From the NCBI GenBank assembly GCA_007844125.1, contig CM017561.1, positions 57,105,774 to 57,169,773 of the forward strand: 64,000 bases of DNA, in the 5' to 3' direction. Numbering within the stretch: position 1 is the stretch's first letter; the number at the start of each line of letters is the position of its first letter. Under the pieces are notes generated by a model. The model did no database searches. It saw only the letters and a program-made list of their open reading frames with translations, and had not been told where the DNA came from. This document shows, in pieces, positions 27,201 to 33,429 of the stretch. The translations under genes were made by a program, and so were the position numbers. Source of the stretch: Sinonovacula constricta (lineage: Eukaryota; Mollusca; Bivalvia; Cardiida; Solecurtidae).

Positions 27201-27335
27201 TTTCGTCGGTTGTTGATAGTCATTTAAAAAAATAATAACGGTATTATAAATGTTTTTTTGTTTATTTCTTGCAGGGGCCTGGCCAAATTTCGTAATGGAC
27301 GTAGAAGGCGGGAGGTTTTCAGAAACCACCCCTAA
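136..27335 (+). CDS. RELN: Reelin, 3' part of gene (23 exons, repeats RR5-RR8 and C-terminal tail)
   Basis: Secreted extracellular-matrix glycoprotein; in vertebrates it binds ApoER2/VLDLR and guides neuron positioning. Exons: 136-256, 1033-1253, 1392-1507, 2281-2445, 4588-4741, 6059-6317, 7453-7594, 7929-8036, 9413-9584, 10985-11128, 12702-12873, 13331-13521, 14073-14618, 16138-16342, 17077-17252, 17845-18131, 18595-18809, 19920-20161, 20492-20646, 21015-21228, 22418-22532, 25309-25487, 27275-27335. All junctions are GT..AG and the joined frame is open for 1452 residues to TAA. Seen: four EGF-like modules, repeated TRFRW/WAIDxVYIG motifs, Asp-box-like YSxDxGxTW motifs in each subrepeat, and a tail ending GRRRREVFRNHP. 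Known: reelin has eight such repeats with this A-EGF-B layout and a basic tail; human reelin is about 3460 residues. The 5' half (signal peptide, F-spondin-like region, RR1-4) is outside the window. Numbering RR5-8 assumes eight repeats counted back from the C-terminus. Function in a mollusc is inferred from homology. Confidence 0.9.
1033..1253 (+). CDS. RELN: reelin exon b: RR5 subrepeat A with Asp-box
   Basis: Acceptor TTACAG, donor GG|GTGAGT. Encodes INVGCASEATHKYPVRLEYS followed by the Asp-box-like SSDGGKTW and then WRRVIIPL, the typical order of a reelin A subrepeat. Enters in phase 0 and leaves in phase 2, the same phases as the equivalent RR8 exon. Confidence 0.92.
1392..1507 (+). CDS. 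RELN: reelin exon c: end of RR5-A and start of EGF-like module
   Basis: Acceptor TTTCAG, donor AAAG|GTATGG. Encodes SLRFRWYQGF, then WAIDNIFIGMAC and the first cysteines of an EGF module (CMQHCLGKG). Phase 2 in, phase 1 out. Confidence 0.92.
2281..2445 (+). CDS. RELN: reelin exon d: end of RR5 EGF, start of RR5-B
   Basis: Acceptor TTTCAG, donor GCC|GTAAGT. Completes the EGF module (GDCGDTMMCTCDPDYQGDSC; six cysteines with the previous exon), then begins subrepeat B with an acidic linker MKEGFPLADSLEDLPDVLPI. Confidence 0.92.
2692..2862. mobile_element. fold-back element (171-bp imperfect palindrome)
   Basis: TGTAAGAAATAGTTCACA at the left is the exact reverse complement of the right end. 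Inner arms CTAGTCAGCCGAGAGAGTGA and its partner continue the pairing nearly to the centre (about 2772-2785). MITE-like; no target duplication recognised. Confidence 0.8.
3469..3722 (+). mobile_element. SINE-A (tRNA-headed)
   Basis: Head GGCTGCAATAGCTCAGTTGG TAGAGC (A box) and GCGGGTTCAAACCCCC (B box), then a shared body with GGGGACAGCATTACGCCTGA and GATAGAAATGTCGCTGCACA, tail AAATGCTGGCAAATCCCA. Same body at 38232 and 55649. Not a tRNA gene: no intact acceptor stem and no terminator T-run. Confidence 0.82.
4146..4386 (+). mobile_element. SINE-C (tRNA-like head), near full length
   Basis: GGGGCCCTCATGGCATAGTA GTAGAGTTG head, CTAGGTGGGTTCAAATCC B box, body GCCAGCTGACTTGCGGTGTG and TGGTTCTACCAAGACATTT, A-rich tail with AAACAAAC. 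Reelin intron just before exon 4588. Confidence 0.78.
4588..4741 (+). CDS. RELN: reelin exon e: RR5 subrepeat B
   Basis: Acceptor TTACCAG, donor AAC|GTATGT. Encodes WDVWGGARVSRDCGLLVDG, then SLVFQHSGDRLLVTRELNLN, matching the conserved opening of reelin subrepeats. No Met is present, so no open-frame start marks it; it was found by homology and phase (1 in, 2 out). Confidence 0.88.
5690..5905 (+). mobile_element. SINE-C
   Basis: TCTCACCGTGTGGGTTCAAG, TTCCAGCTGATTGCGATGGT, GTTCTACCCAGACATTTGTC, TTGCTATAATGATCATAACT and an A-rich tail. Head truncated. Confidence 0.78.
6059..6317 (+). CDS. RELN: reelin exon f: RR5-B core
   Basis: Acceptor TTGTCAG, donor CAG|GTATAA. Encodes VQFYLRLGCDTT, the Asp-box-like YTTDGGITWHTI, then LRWWQPSKDGLFMADWAIDQ. 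RWWQP is the B-subrepeat counterpart of RFRW. Ends in phase 0. Its GC content is clearly above the flanking intron. Confidence 0.93.
6396..6640 (+). mobile_element. SINE-B, 5' truncated
   Basis: Body from CATACCAGAGTCATTAAAAA through ATGTGACTGGGTGTGGTATC to AATAAACCCAATAAACA. Lacks the tRNA head. Confidence 0.75.
7453..7594 (+). CDS. RELN: reelin exon g: RR5/RR6 boundary
   Basis: Acceptor TTTCAG, donor TATG|GTATGA. Begins LYIGGDYDG, which closes RR5-B, then opens RR6-A with DPAWTMTPGGTIDNECLSEF. Phase 0 in, phase 1 out. Confidence 0.9.
7929..8036 (+). CDS. RELN: reelin exon h: RR6 subrepeat A
   Basis: Acceptor TTTTCAG, donor TTCA|GTGAGT. Encodes GDERHRFAVTGDVAVQEG, then LQFSLNMGCSHPKICF. 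This is the strand preceding the Asp-box. The intron that follows is in phase 1, unlike the phase 0 position used in RR5-A and RR8-A. Confidence 0.9.
8100..8172 (+). mobile_element. SINE-C fragment
   Basis: GGGGTGCCAGTGGTTCTACC and GTGGGGTCTTCCTTCACCAG only. Confidence 0.55.
8650..8740. repeat. C-run and CA microsatellite
   Basis: A run of about 20 C (8659-8676), then ACACACACAC and CCCCCTCCCC blocks. Likely hard to sequence accurately. Part of the pattern around 8735-9010 (GATCACTGTGGCCAGGGTCA, AGTCACACTTGATACATG) recurs at 14962-15170 and 46335-46445. Confidence 0.7.
9413..9584 (+). CDS. RELN: reelin exon i: RR6-A with Asp-box
   Basis: Acceptor CTCCCAG, donor CAAG|GTATTT. Encodes VELQYSLDKGVTW (Asp-box-like) and WNRHTIPLP. 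Leaves in phase 2 just before the RFRW motif, as in every A subrepeat here. Confidence 0.92.
9812..10012 (+). mobile_element. SINE-C
   Basis: CTCTCACCGCATGGGTGTGA, TTTTCCAGCTAACCTGCAGT, GGTGGTTCTACCCAGACGTA, GTTGCCAATATGATCATAAT. Confidence 0.75.
10443..10711 (+). mobile_element. SINE-B, diverged
   Basis: Degraded head TGACCAGATCTGGTAGAACA, body GGATAATGTGACTGGGTGTG and tail GATAAACCCAATAAACAAAA. Confidence 0.75.
10985..11128 (+). CDS. RELN: reelin exon j: RR6-A end and divergent EGF start
   Basis: Acceptor CATTTAG, donor GT|GTAAGT. Encodes SKATRFRWYQKEGYSGKDTW, then VANMFVGPREISFWCSGHG. Here the EGF module lacks the usual first cysteine (…GPREISFWC) and has Ser where the third is expected (GHGRS). 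The four remaining cysteines are kept. Confidence 0.9.
11280..11748 (+). mobile_element. MITE-1, full-length copy
   Basis: Begins AAAGGTGGTATCCAACGC and ends GGCAAACTGTCTCATGCCAC, imperfect inverted ends. Shares with other copies the internal CATCCACGTCATCCGCTGTGACG block. About 470 bp, in a reelin intron. Confidence 0.75.
11831..12126 (+). mobile_element. SINE-B
   Basis: Head TGACTGGACCTGGTAGCGCA, body GATAATGTGACTGGGTGTGG, tail CCAAAAACCCATAAAAGCAA. Reelin intron, directly downstream of a MITE-1. Confidence 0.78.
12490..12697. repeat. degenerate TTTGACCTT/TTCACC repeat before a splice acceptor
   Basis: Irregularly spaced copies of TTTGACCTT, TTTGACCTTC, TGACTT and TTCACCTT. It makes the whole polypyrimidine region of the reelin acceptor at 12701. 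Confidence 0.7.
12702..12873 (+). CDS. RELN: reelin exon k: end of RR6 EGF, start of RR6-B
   Basis: Acceptor CTTTAG, donor GGG|GTAGGT. Continues CVCDDGWTGYEC (last EGF cysteines), then subrepeat B: FLDESNDWLKMAGGKREKVC and GSALHFTG. The acceptor follows a long stretch of degenerate TTTGACCTT repeats. Confidence 0.92.
13331..13521 (+). CDS. RELN: reelin exon l: RR6-B with Asp-box
   Basis: Acceptor CTCATAG, donor AAC|GTAAGC. Encodes RVLISKFLDLSSAAFVQFYF, MYGCGTTPDR and the Asp-box-like YSPDGIHWTNF. Phase 0 in, phase 2 out. Confidence 0.93.
14073..14618 (+). CDS. RELN: reelin exon m: large exon, end of RR6-B and most of RR7-A
   Basis: Acceptor TTTTAG, donor TCCAA|GTATGA. At 546 bases it is the longest exon. 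It starts at FVTMKLPEDARRNGTQIRF, passes WMIDNVRIGG (end of RR6-B), then RR7-A: WNTFDNIKVGEYCG, MMQFWYNIGC, the Asp-box-like YSTDYGMTW and WQRVIMPLEGL. It covers what three or four exons cover in RR5/RR6. The region between RR6 and RR7 is where vertebrate reelin is cut at its C-terminal processing site. Confidence 0.94.
14962..15167. repeat. dispersed repeat shared with 8735-9010
   Basis: GAGATCACAGCTGGTCAC, AACAATTTGTCACACTTGAT and CTCACTGCACTGCCATTGGT correspond to the 8745-8900 block in the same order. A shorter relative is at 46335-46445, next to the mariner remnant. Unclassified. Confidence 0.5.
15168..16072. repeat. 84-bp minisatellite, about 11 copies
   Basis: Unit contains GTGTGCCAGGTAGATCCATC, CCATCCCCACTATCTTCCCT and ACATTAAGCATACCCTGTTA. 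Period 84-85 bases, last unit shortened. Reelin intron 13, ending 65 bases before the acceptor of exon 16138. Short open frames within it are repeat-derived. Confidence 0.93.
16138..16342 (+). CDS. RELN: reelin exon n: RR7-A end and complete EGF module
   Basis: Acceptor TCTACAG, donor CCT|GTGAGT. Encodes ATRFRWQQRP, VYIGPAC and a complete six-cysteine EGF (CDSLCGGHGNCDPDNYPAC, then CDAGHTGTNC). No intron interrupts this EGF, unlike those of RR5 and RR6. Confidence 0.93.
17077..17252 (+). CDS. RELN: reelin exon o: RR7 subrepeat B, first part
   Basis: Acceptor TATCAG, donor AA|GTATGT. Encodes LKDVFTQPDIDKSKWSLVQS, GSAMVLNGPGMRQLVTTDMD. Phase 0 in, phase 2 out. Confidence 0.92.
17845..18131 (+). 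CDS. RELN: reelin exon p: RR7-B core with Asp-box
   Basis: Acceptor TTCCAG, donor ATAG|GTAATG. Encodes FVQYTATVGG, the Asp-box-like YSTDGGIQW, KIRWWQPVSDD and WAIDDVYIG. A decoy TTTCAG|GTTTGTC earlier at 17768 resembles this acceptor. Confidence 0.93.
18595..18809 (+). CDS. RELN: reelin exon q: RR8 subrepeat A, first part
   Basis: Acceptor CTCTAG, donor AAG|GTAGTC. Encodes GHEVNPAKFQINFNESLVVN, PWEFNPYGYIDTEVC, HFTTLQTIVQRDYILQFK. Phase 1 in, phase 0 out. Confidence 0.92.
19138..19812 (+). repeat. dispersed repeat with GAGCATAACACAAAAACTGT units
   Basis: TTTATGCTCCCTGAAGGGCA start, two copies of AATTTTGTCTGGAGCATAACA / AAAACTGTAAG blocks about 150 bases apart, end AGACAGCTCTTGTTTT-like. Resembles the same class of mollusc interspersed repeat as 25746-26687. 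Reelin intron. Confidence 0.45.
19920..20161 (+). CDS. RELN: reelin exon r: RR8-A with degenerate Asp-box
   Basis: Acceptor TCACAG, donor CAG|GTGAGG. Encodes IAVGCSHSFNICQPMPPVTL, then YNTNPSVDKWYHVTPQC where the Asp-box Asp and Gly are lost, and WTRVTVSLPEKTFSR. Phase 0 in, phase 2 out. Confidence 0.92.
20492..20646 (+). CDS. RELN: reelin exon s: RR8-A end and EGF module
   Basis: Acceptor TTTCAG, donor GCTG|GTAAAG. Encodes TTRFRWIQDSPDTD, WALDDIYVGESC and EGF CPDMCHGRGDCKGGYCHCDE. The last EGF cysteine is in the next exon. Confidence 0.93.
21015..21228 (+). CDS. RELN: reelin exon t: RR8 subrepeat B, first part
   Basis: Acceptor CTTCAG, donor CAGG|GTGTGT. Encodes GDSC (closing the EGF), LYTRLFESFEGGIYTSHWDW, then GKTLYFNGCGLREARTVEMD. 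Phase 1 in, phase 2 out. Confidence 0.9.
22418..22532 (+). CDS. RELN: reelin exon u: RR8-B middle
   Basis: Acceptor TTACCAG, donor CAT|GTACGT. Encodes IIFVLQIGCKAQTPECNVKI and LLQYSNNH, the first half of a degenerate Asp-box split by the following intron. Confidence 0.88.
22546..22622. repeat. 19-bp tandem repeat, 4 copies
   Basis: Unit TTCATTTACACCAGTGTTG just after the reelin exon at 22418-22532. Confidence 0.88.
22908..22992 (+). mobile_element. SINE-C fragment
   Basis: GGTCTTCCAGCTGACCTTTG through ACGGTCTTCCTCCACCAGTC. No head. Confidence 0.6.
23140..23392 (+). mobile_element. SINE-C
   Basis: AGGGGTGCACGTGGCTGAGG head, CACCAAGTGGGTTCGGG, TTTTCCAGCTAACCTGCAGT, CTGGATGTCGCCAATATGAC. Lies 155 bases before a MITE-2. 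Confidence 0.75.
23547..23994 (+). mobile_element. MITE-2 copy
   Basis: Starts ATAGACAGTTTCCATGTGAT, ends TGGAAACTATCTAT: inverted ends. Contains CACTGATAAGACAGTTTAAG and GGCAGCCATCTTTGAAGG, shared by all three copies. Reelin intron. It abuts a 37-bp tandem array directly. Confidence 0.8.
23995..24212. repeat. ~37-bp tandem repeat, 6 copies
   Basis: Unit TATTGTTGAAAGACAATTTT, then GATGGAACTAAACTA. It begins exactly at the right end of a MITE-2. Confidence 0.9.
24261..25135. repeat. 40-bp minisatellite, about 22 copies
   Basis: Unit CCCACTTCTTGATTGGCCAG, CTTTCCTGCTAACACTATGA. Most units keep TTGATTGGCC, the reverse complement of GGCCAATCAA (CCAAT-box like). Reelin intron before exon 25309. 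Confidence 0.93.
25309..25487 (+). CDS. RELN: reelin exon v: RR8-B end
   Basis: Acceptor GTTACAG, donor CC|GTATGT. Encodes GVDWHLVARHD, then TQFRWWQPIHGG and QWAIDHVEIVP, the closing motif of the last reelin repeat. Ends in phase 2. Confidence 0.92.
25746..26687 (+). mobile_element. GGCCATCATGGCC-ended repeat element
   Basis: Starts TAGCTCACCTGAGCACAACG and ends TCAGGTGAGCGATTAAGGAC then CATCATGGCCCTTTTGTTT; outer AGCTCACCTGA/TCAGGTGAGC are inverted. Interior consists of diverged ~140-bp repeats with CTTCACCAAACTTGGTCAGA and GTAGGTCACTAGGTCAAA. Reelin last intron. Class unknown. Confidence 0.65.
27275..27335 (+). CDS. RELN: reelin last coding exon: basic C-terminal tail and stop
   Basis: Acceptor TCTTGCAG. 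Encodes GLAKFRNGRRRREVFRNHP and TAA at 27333-27335. The vertebrate reelin tail has the same GL...F.N.RRRR...R.(Y/H)P pattern, so this identifies the gene end. The visible tail is shorter than the vertebrate one (about 32 residues). Confidence 0.9.
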
Positions 27336-27353
27336 GCAATAAGCCATGGTGAA

Positions 27354-27507
27354 ATTAAAAACATTGAGTCATGATCAGTTATATATAATTATGTTTGTTG
27401 TGATCTTTAAAGAAATTATTATGAAATGAACTATAAACTGTTTTAAATACTTGTATTGTCTTGTTATGCATCATTGTGTTGCCAACAGATATGGCAAAGA
27501 AAATAAA
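27354..27507 (+). terminator. candidate reelin polyadenylation signals
   Basis: ATTAAA lies at 27354-27359, about 20 bases after the stop, and AATAAA at 27502-27507 about 170 bases after it. The second fits a normal 3'UTR better. Such hexamers are frequent in AT-rich DNA, so this rests on position alone. Confidence 0.35.
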
Positions 27508-30500
27508 AATGGTGCTTTTATTTCTGTTTACCTTTAGAATATTAAGGATTATTGGAAAAACATTGAGATGTATGCATATGTACTTATGCATTTATGGATA
27601 TGCATGTATAAAAAGAAATGTTGGGGGGGAAAAATTTTTTTTTTTTTGTTAACCATTAAAATATATGCAAACAAAAGTGAAACTTAAGGCTATGTTGAAT
27701 ATACAAGTATTTTGCTTAATTGTAAAAAGAAAATCTCATTTGTTCATGTTTTGTTTGTGTTGAAATTTGATGGTACCCGGTAACTTTGCCTTGTTAACAC
27801 TTTCAATTTGCAAGGGTGTTAATTAATATGCAAACAAAGAAGTTTTATTCTTGTAGTAATAGAATTTAAAACTGTTTAAAAATGAGTTATTTACTGAACC
27901 TAATGTTTATTATTTTCACAAAAACTTCTTACTTATATGTGCAAATCAAATTTCAGCCAGAGAAGGTGACCTACCTAAGTGCAAATATAGGTTCTTCCTT
28001 TGATTTTTACTTAATTTGTTATATTTGCATTTATTTTTATGTATAAAGGGTAACATTTAATATCAAGGTATGTAAATTATATCATATTACACTTTTCAGA
28101 TGTTTGTAGATTACCAATGCCAACAGTACAGATCATGGTGATTGTACAAAATGCATGCTCTTCATAACCTTATTGAACATGTTGTTTTTTTCTATGGGAA
28201 AACTCAATTCTTTTAGAGCTGATTATCACAGAGGTTCTTAAAGACAAGGTAGTTACAATTACAGATCTATTGGATTTAGACAATGAAACATTTTGTTGCT
28301 TCCTTAACCCTTCAATTTGCACACACACACAAAAAACACTTGGCTTGCCATCTTGTAGATCAGGAAAATTCTCTTTCCTTTAAAAGAATTGGCCAGTACG
28401 TATGTACACGACACATAGAACCACATGAAGCTAAATTTTTTGTCAATATTCAGTTACTGTATATGACTAAGGTATTCTCCCGCGATATTCTTTTGGCACT
28501 TTTCTATGTCTCTGAGCTTTAAATAGCTATTATAAATTGAAAAAAGGATAAATAAATGAAAAGCTTTCATTCTCCCAACCTAAAGCGAACACATGTTCAC
28601 ATATAATTTAGTGAACAGATAATTTTAATTCAATTGAAGAGTGTGGAAAAACAATGTCTTGCTTTATGGAACTCAACTCATTGAATCTCAAATTACATAT
28701 TTAAAGTAATGACACAATTCAAAACAATTATTATATATACACATTGCCTCTTTTTATGTCAGTTTTATGTTAAAAAGTTGAAATAACTGGAACTCAATGT
28801 GGTCCATTACACACTGCTTATTAATTCATTTATAACAGCTATCGGCAACACCTCATTTACTCAATGCAACCATAAAAAAGGTGTTTAATTACAATTATCA
28901 CCTCATAAATCTGGTAAGGCATTGAGAAAAATGCAGAATCCACAAGAACTGTACTGTACATATCTTTATCGTTTTAAAAAATTAAGCATTTTTGACTCAA
29001 ATGCCTCAATTTGTCAAAACATCTTTTTAAGTTTAAACATTGTTTGCCTTATCTGTGCTTGTCATAGATTCAAATGTCACTGTTATGTGTTTTATAACGT
29101 CAATTTCATACACTTAAGCAATAAAATTTGCTCCATACAAATTTATGTTTTTGTTGTTGTTTTTTACTGTGGAAACAAGTGGAAGACTGACCACAAGATG
29201 TTTAATTTAATCCCTGAGCAAGAATACTAACTAAAAGCATTGTGTGATGGTTTTGCCGTTCATCCTTGGTTTGGTATTCGAAAGCAAACAAAGATAAGCA
29301 TGTATACTAACATCATTTTGCTTCCAGTTTACTGTAATGTATGTCCACAGATTGGTAAGTGTATTTAGTAGCTAAAAAAAGTATTTGAGTTAGGGATTTA
29401 TCTCCCTTCATGATGACTTTTGGAGAAATAAAATGCACAGAACTTTTGTGGATTTTAGAAAAACTTGAAACATAGGTATAGATTCTGTAGTAAAGGACAA
29501 ATGGCTGTTATAATCAAGAAATATTAGGTTAATTCTACATAAGAATGGAATCTTTAGCATGGCTTTTTGTATCAAGCAAAGGTTTACATTACACTTTAAA
29601 ATTTGGTATTTAGCCTAGATGTACATTTGTAATCCCCACCCCTGGATTCATCCCTGGTTTCAAGCAGATGTTTTAGTTCTGTTGAAGAGAATTGTGGAGA
29701 TGGTATTGACAATGGAAGGACAATTTTCTTACTGGAGAGTATTTTCCTCATGCATATTCATCTGCTTGCACTATTTTTTCTCTATCAAATCATTATAATT
29801 AGCATTGTTTACTGTGCTAATGCTATGTAATGTGCTGGGTCCAAATCGAGCGAGCACCAGAGGTGCTAGTTGTGCTAGTGAGTCTTTGGGCATGCTCCCC
29901 TATACAATTTTTAAAATGTAGCAGCCCAATAGAGCCAATTTCTGCATTTTGAGAAGCTGCTAAAACCTTTGCCATGAGTTAAAACTGTTAGTATTTTCGT
30001 TGACAAAATTGATCTACAATAATATTTTTATGGGTTGAGGGGAGAGATAAAATTTAGTATCATAGACACGAGTAGTGTAAGGTATCTGGAGGCATGTTCC
30101 CACAGGAGGAGTGTTGACATCTAGAAGTCAAATAGTGACATTTCCTGCATTTCAAATGCTTGACAGACCTTCATAGAAAGCACGTTGTTACACAGATATT
30201 TAAATTTTAATGCGTTTTTATATATTTAGGTGTAAATACATGCTTTCTGTTCTTGTCTGTAGCACTGGACACATGTAATGGTAAAGAATACCTCCATGGA
30301 AGGTATTTTTTGAAAATCCTCCCCCAAATCCAATTTGCAGATGGCACAACTCAAATTCTTGATGGCTCTGAAAATCTCTAAACTCCTTCAAAATGCCTAG
30401 ACTATATGTTTAAATCTCCGGCCTTTGCATTAAGGTAGAGCAAATGTAATGCTGCACCTCCAATTGAAGAGTATCACAATTAGGGTTAAAAGGCTTTGGT

Positions 30501-31435
30501 TAAGGGTTCAAATCCTGGAATGGGCATGAATGGTCAACTTTTTTTTCCTTCTACTTTTTCACTTTGACAATTATTTCTGCATCACGTGTAGTTTTTCATT
30601 TTATTTTGGTAAATGAATTCTAATTGTATGATTTGTGCTAAATTTGACTACAAATTCGTTACCGGGTATGTTTCATGTCTAAAACAATCAAAACCATAAT
30701 GGTGAAATTATTTTTTTTATTTGGCAGCATCAACCAAAATACTTTATAGAACATTTTGGGCAATTCTGAAATAGATTCTTTGGCTATCAAGAGCTCAGTG
30801 CTTTTTGCAATAAAGTAAAGTAATCAAAACAATTGGGAAAATCTGTCTTAAACGTATTGGATTTGTAAACAATTAAATACATATTTGAGATAGTTTGAGT
30901 CAAACCAGTCAAGCAACATGATTGTTTCGTTTGTCTAATGTTATACGTCATTTCCAAATGTTACTCAATAGCAAAAAACTTCTCCAAAAGAGGATATAAC
31001 ACAATATTTGGAGTTTTCTTATTTCTGAAAAAGAGACACCTTTAATACCAATTTTTGAAATACACACATATCCATAAATTCAAAATTAGATGGAGAATTT
31101 TCTTTTAATTTGGCATACACTTCTTCATTAAGTTATACCACACATCTGTTAAGTTAATTTTCAAATTCTATATGTTTTCTATTACACTTACTTTACATTA
31201 TTATTGACAAAACAGAAGTTGTTTGGATATGAAGCCTAATAAGAATAATTATACACTACTACCCGATTATAATCTAAGCTAGGATACACAGAAATTACCA
31301 GTTTACATTATGACAAAAGTACAAGAAATAAAATACCTTAAATAATAACATTTCTTTATTTCGAAAATGTTGATGCACCACATTAGGAACACAGACTGTG
31401 AATCATGCCTGATTACAGTGACTTCAACCATAATG
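27508..31435. other. intergenic stretch between reelin and muskelin, no gene seen
   Basis: AT-rich DNA with short open frames only. None shows a recognisable motif or coding-like composition, and no tandem array or clear transposon end was seen. It may contain reelin 3'UTR at its start. Confidence 0.5.
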
Positions 31436-31568
31436 CCTTTGTCTAGTGGTTAAGAAGTTGGACTCGGGGTTCGAACCCCCAAACTTATCACATGATGTTA
31501 GTCCTTAAGCAATATTATTTACTGCCCATTTATCCAGGTACCTGAGTACTGGTTCTACCCAGAAAGTG
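31436..31568 (+). mobile_element. SINE-D (tRNA-like head)
   Basis: TGCCTTTGTCTAGTGGTTAA, GGGGTTCGAACCCCCAAAC, then ATGATGTTAGTCCTTAAG; the distal part has GGTTCTACCCAG as in SINE-C. Shares head and following CATATGATGTTAGTC-like block with 57176. Confidence 0.65.
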
Positions 31569-31678
31569 GGCAGTCAATAAAAAAAGGTGGTATCTGACAG
31601 TTTTGGACCAAAAGTTGTTTCTCAAATTACCAAACAAGTACAATGAAGCACAAATCCCGATTCGTAATGACAAACATG

Positions 31679-32782
31679 CAGGGGCGTAGCTAGGCATGGT
31701 ATAATGCGTACGCATGACCGCTCGTGGGGTTTGAGGGACATGCTCCTCCAGAAAAAATTGTAGATCGTACGTAGGGGCTTTGGGGGCTGATTCGGTATCA
31801 AGATATAACAAGAATTTAAGTTAAATGTTACCGGACCTGGCAGCGCAGTCGGTAGAGCGTCGGCTCCAGGTACGGGATGACCCGGGTTAGATCCTGGGCC
31901 GCGATATACCAAGGTCGTTAAAAATGGTAGTGGTATAGCTCCCCTGCTGATGCAAATATAAGGGTAGTTCTATAACTGGTTGGCCTGGTGTCAGGATAAT
32001 GTGACTGGGTGTGGTATCATGCCAGGTGTTCACGGCATGCTATACACAGTGAAGCACTATCTGCTTCAAGTGGACACCGTCTCCAGATAATTGACATACT
32101 GTTGATGACGATAAACCCAATAAACAAAAAAAAACAACATTTGTTAGTTAAGATTTTTCTCAAGCTCAAATGTTGACTCTTGCAGGCATTTACATATTGT
32201 AACAGTAATCATACTTAATCATGAGAGATATTTTTATTCCCATGAGAGAACTATAATCAAATTCAAGCGCCATGGAGTGATCATCCCGTGAGCAGAATTA
32301 TCCTAGATGTTCTGATTTGAAACAAAAGAGTCTAATACTTTGTCCCATACCAAATAAACAGGTCTAAAGAAAAGGTATTGAACCTATTTTGCAATTTTAT
32401 TTATTTTTTATGTTGTAAATTAGGGTAATTGTGGATTGCAATAACTATACATCTTACCCCTAATACTTTAATATTTTTATTGCAGATTTAATTTACTGTT
32501 TTTCTCTCTTAAGGATGGTTTTCATTCTTAAGAGCATTTCATTAATATTTCGGAAATCGCTCTTAAATCTTATGAGTGCTTTTGATCGATTTGCTACCAA
32601 TCGCACTTAAGGCAGTTTGATGAAATGCACTTAGGAGTGACCGTAAGACCGAAATTAAAGAACGTTTTTCAATAGATCTTAAGATTGATGATGAAAAGCA
32701 CCCAATATTTTTAACTTTTTATTCTTTCTTAAGACAATGTGTACGCAGCTACGTATTCTGCATACAGGCAGCTACGCACCTG
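31679..32782. mobile_element. hAT-like non-autonomous element inserted in MITE-1
   Basis: Ends CAGGGGCGTAGCTAGGCA at left and GCAGCTACGCACCTG at right are inverted repeats of CAGG.GCGTAGCT type, typical of hAT elements. Flanked on both sides by ACATG, possibly part of the target duplication. Contains a SINE-B at 31831-32136. No transposase frame. Confidence 0.7.
31831..32136 (+). mobile_element. SINE-B (tRNA-headed), best copy
   Basis: Head ACCTGGCAGCGCAGTCGGTA GAGC and GACCCGGGTTAGATCCTGG; body GGATAATGTGACTGGGTGTG and CTTCAAGTGGACACCGTCTC; tail GATAAACCCAATAAACAAAA. Inserted within the hAT-like element at 31679. Confidence 0.85.
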
Positions 32783-33001
32783 ACATGTATTACGTATCTG
32801 AGCCATGCTACAGAGATAGATATTATTAAACTAGCAAAACCATGTGGCAACTTACTTTTGGGGTTAATCATAATATAACTTAATCTTCATCCGGGTAATC
32901 CACCCTGACGTTGATATCTATCTTTAGCAAAGACCACGTGCGCTTTATAGATTTTGAAAATGAACATTTAAAGTGATTTGGTCGCGATTAGTACTGCCAA
33001 A

Positions 33002-33281
33002 CAGGGATGGATCTAAAGGGTGGGGGTATGCATCTTTACCACCCACCCACCCACCACCACCATCAACCAGGTAAAATAGTAGAGACACATGTAAGTTTAA
33101 AAAAATACTAAGCTTTTAAAGTAAAAATTTTGTTTGTTGACTTATGAGCTCAAAATTAGGGTCTATCATTGTATATATATATCTAGTATTTACTGCGATA
33201 AATTTGAATGGCTCTTGATTCATATACACACACCACCACCACCCACCCACCCACCAACCAAAATTTTCTGGATCCACCCTG
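33002..33281. mobile_element. small TIR element (hAT-like) inserted in MITE-1
   Basis: Left end CAGGGATGGATC and right end GATCCACCCTG form an 11-12 bp inverted repeat. Interior holds two CCACCCAC-rich simple repeats. Flanks CTGCCAAA and CTGTCTAG are only a weak 8-bp duplication. Confidence 0.55.
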
Positions 33282-33429
33282 CTGTCTAGCAATATAGTTA
33301 TTGTTCAAAACCATTTTGACTTAGACTAAAGAATGAGTTTATGCAGACATTATTGCCTAAACACCCCCCAATACATTGGCAAGACATTTGTACATGTGTA
33401 TAATATAGGCAAACTGTTGGATATCACCG

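Larger units (their letters stand above)
31583..33429 (+). mobile_element. MITE-1 copy interrupted by two other elements
   Basis: Left end AAAGGTGGTATCTGACAG at 31583 and right end GGCAAACTGTTGGATATCACC to 33429 match the termini of the MITE-1 family seen intact at 11280-11745. Interior matches resume after each insertion. Contains the insertions at 31679-32782 and 33002-33281. Confidence 0.75.
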
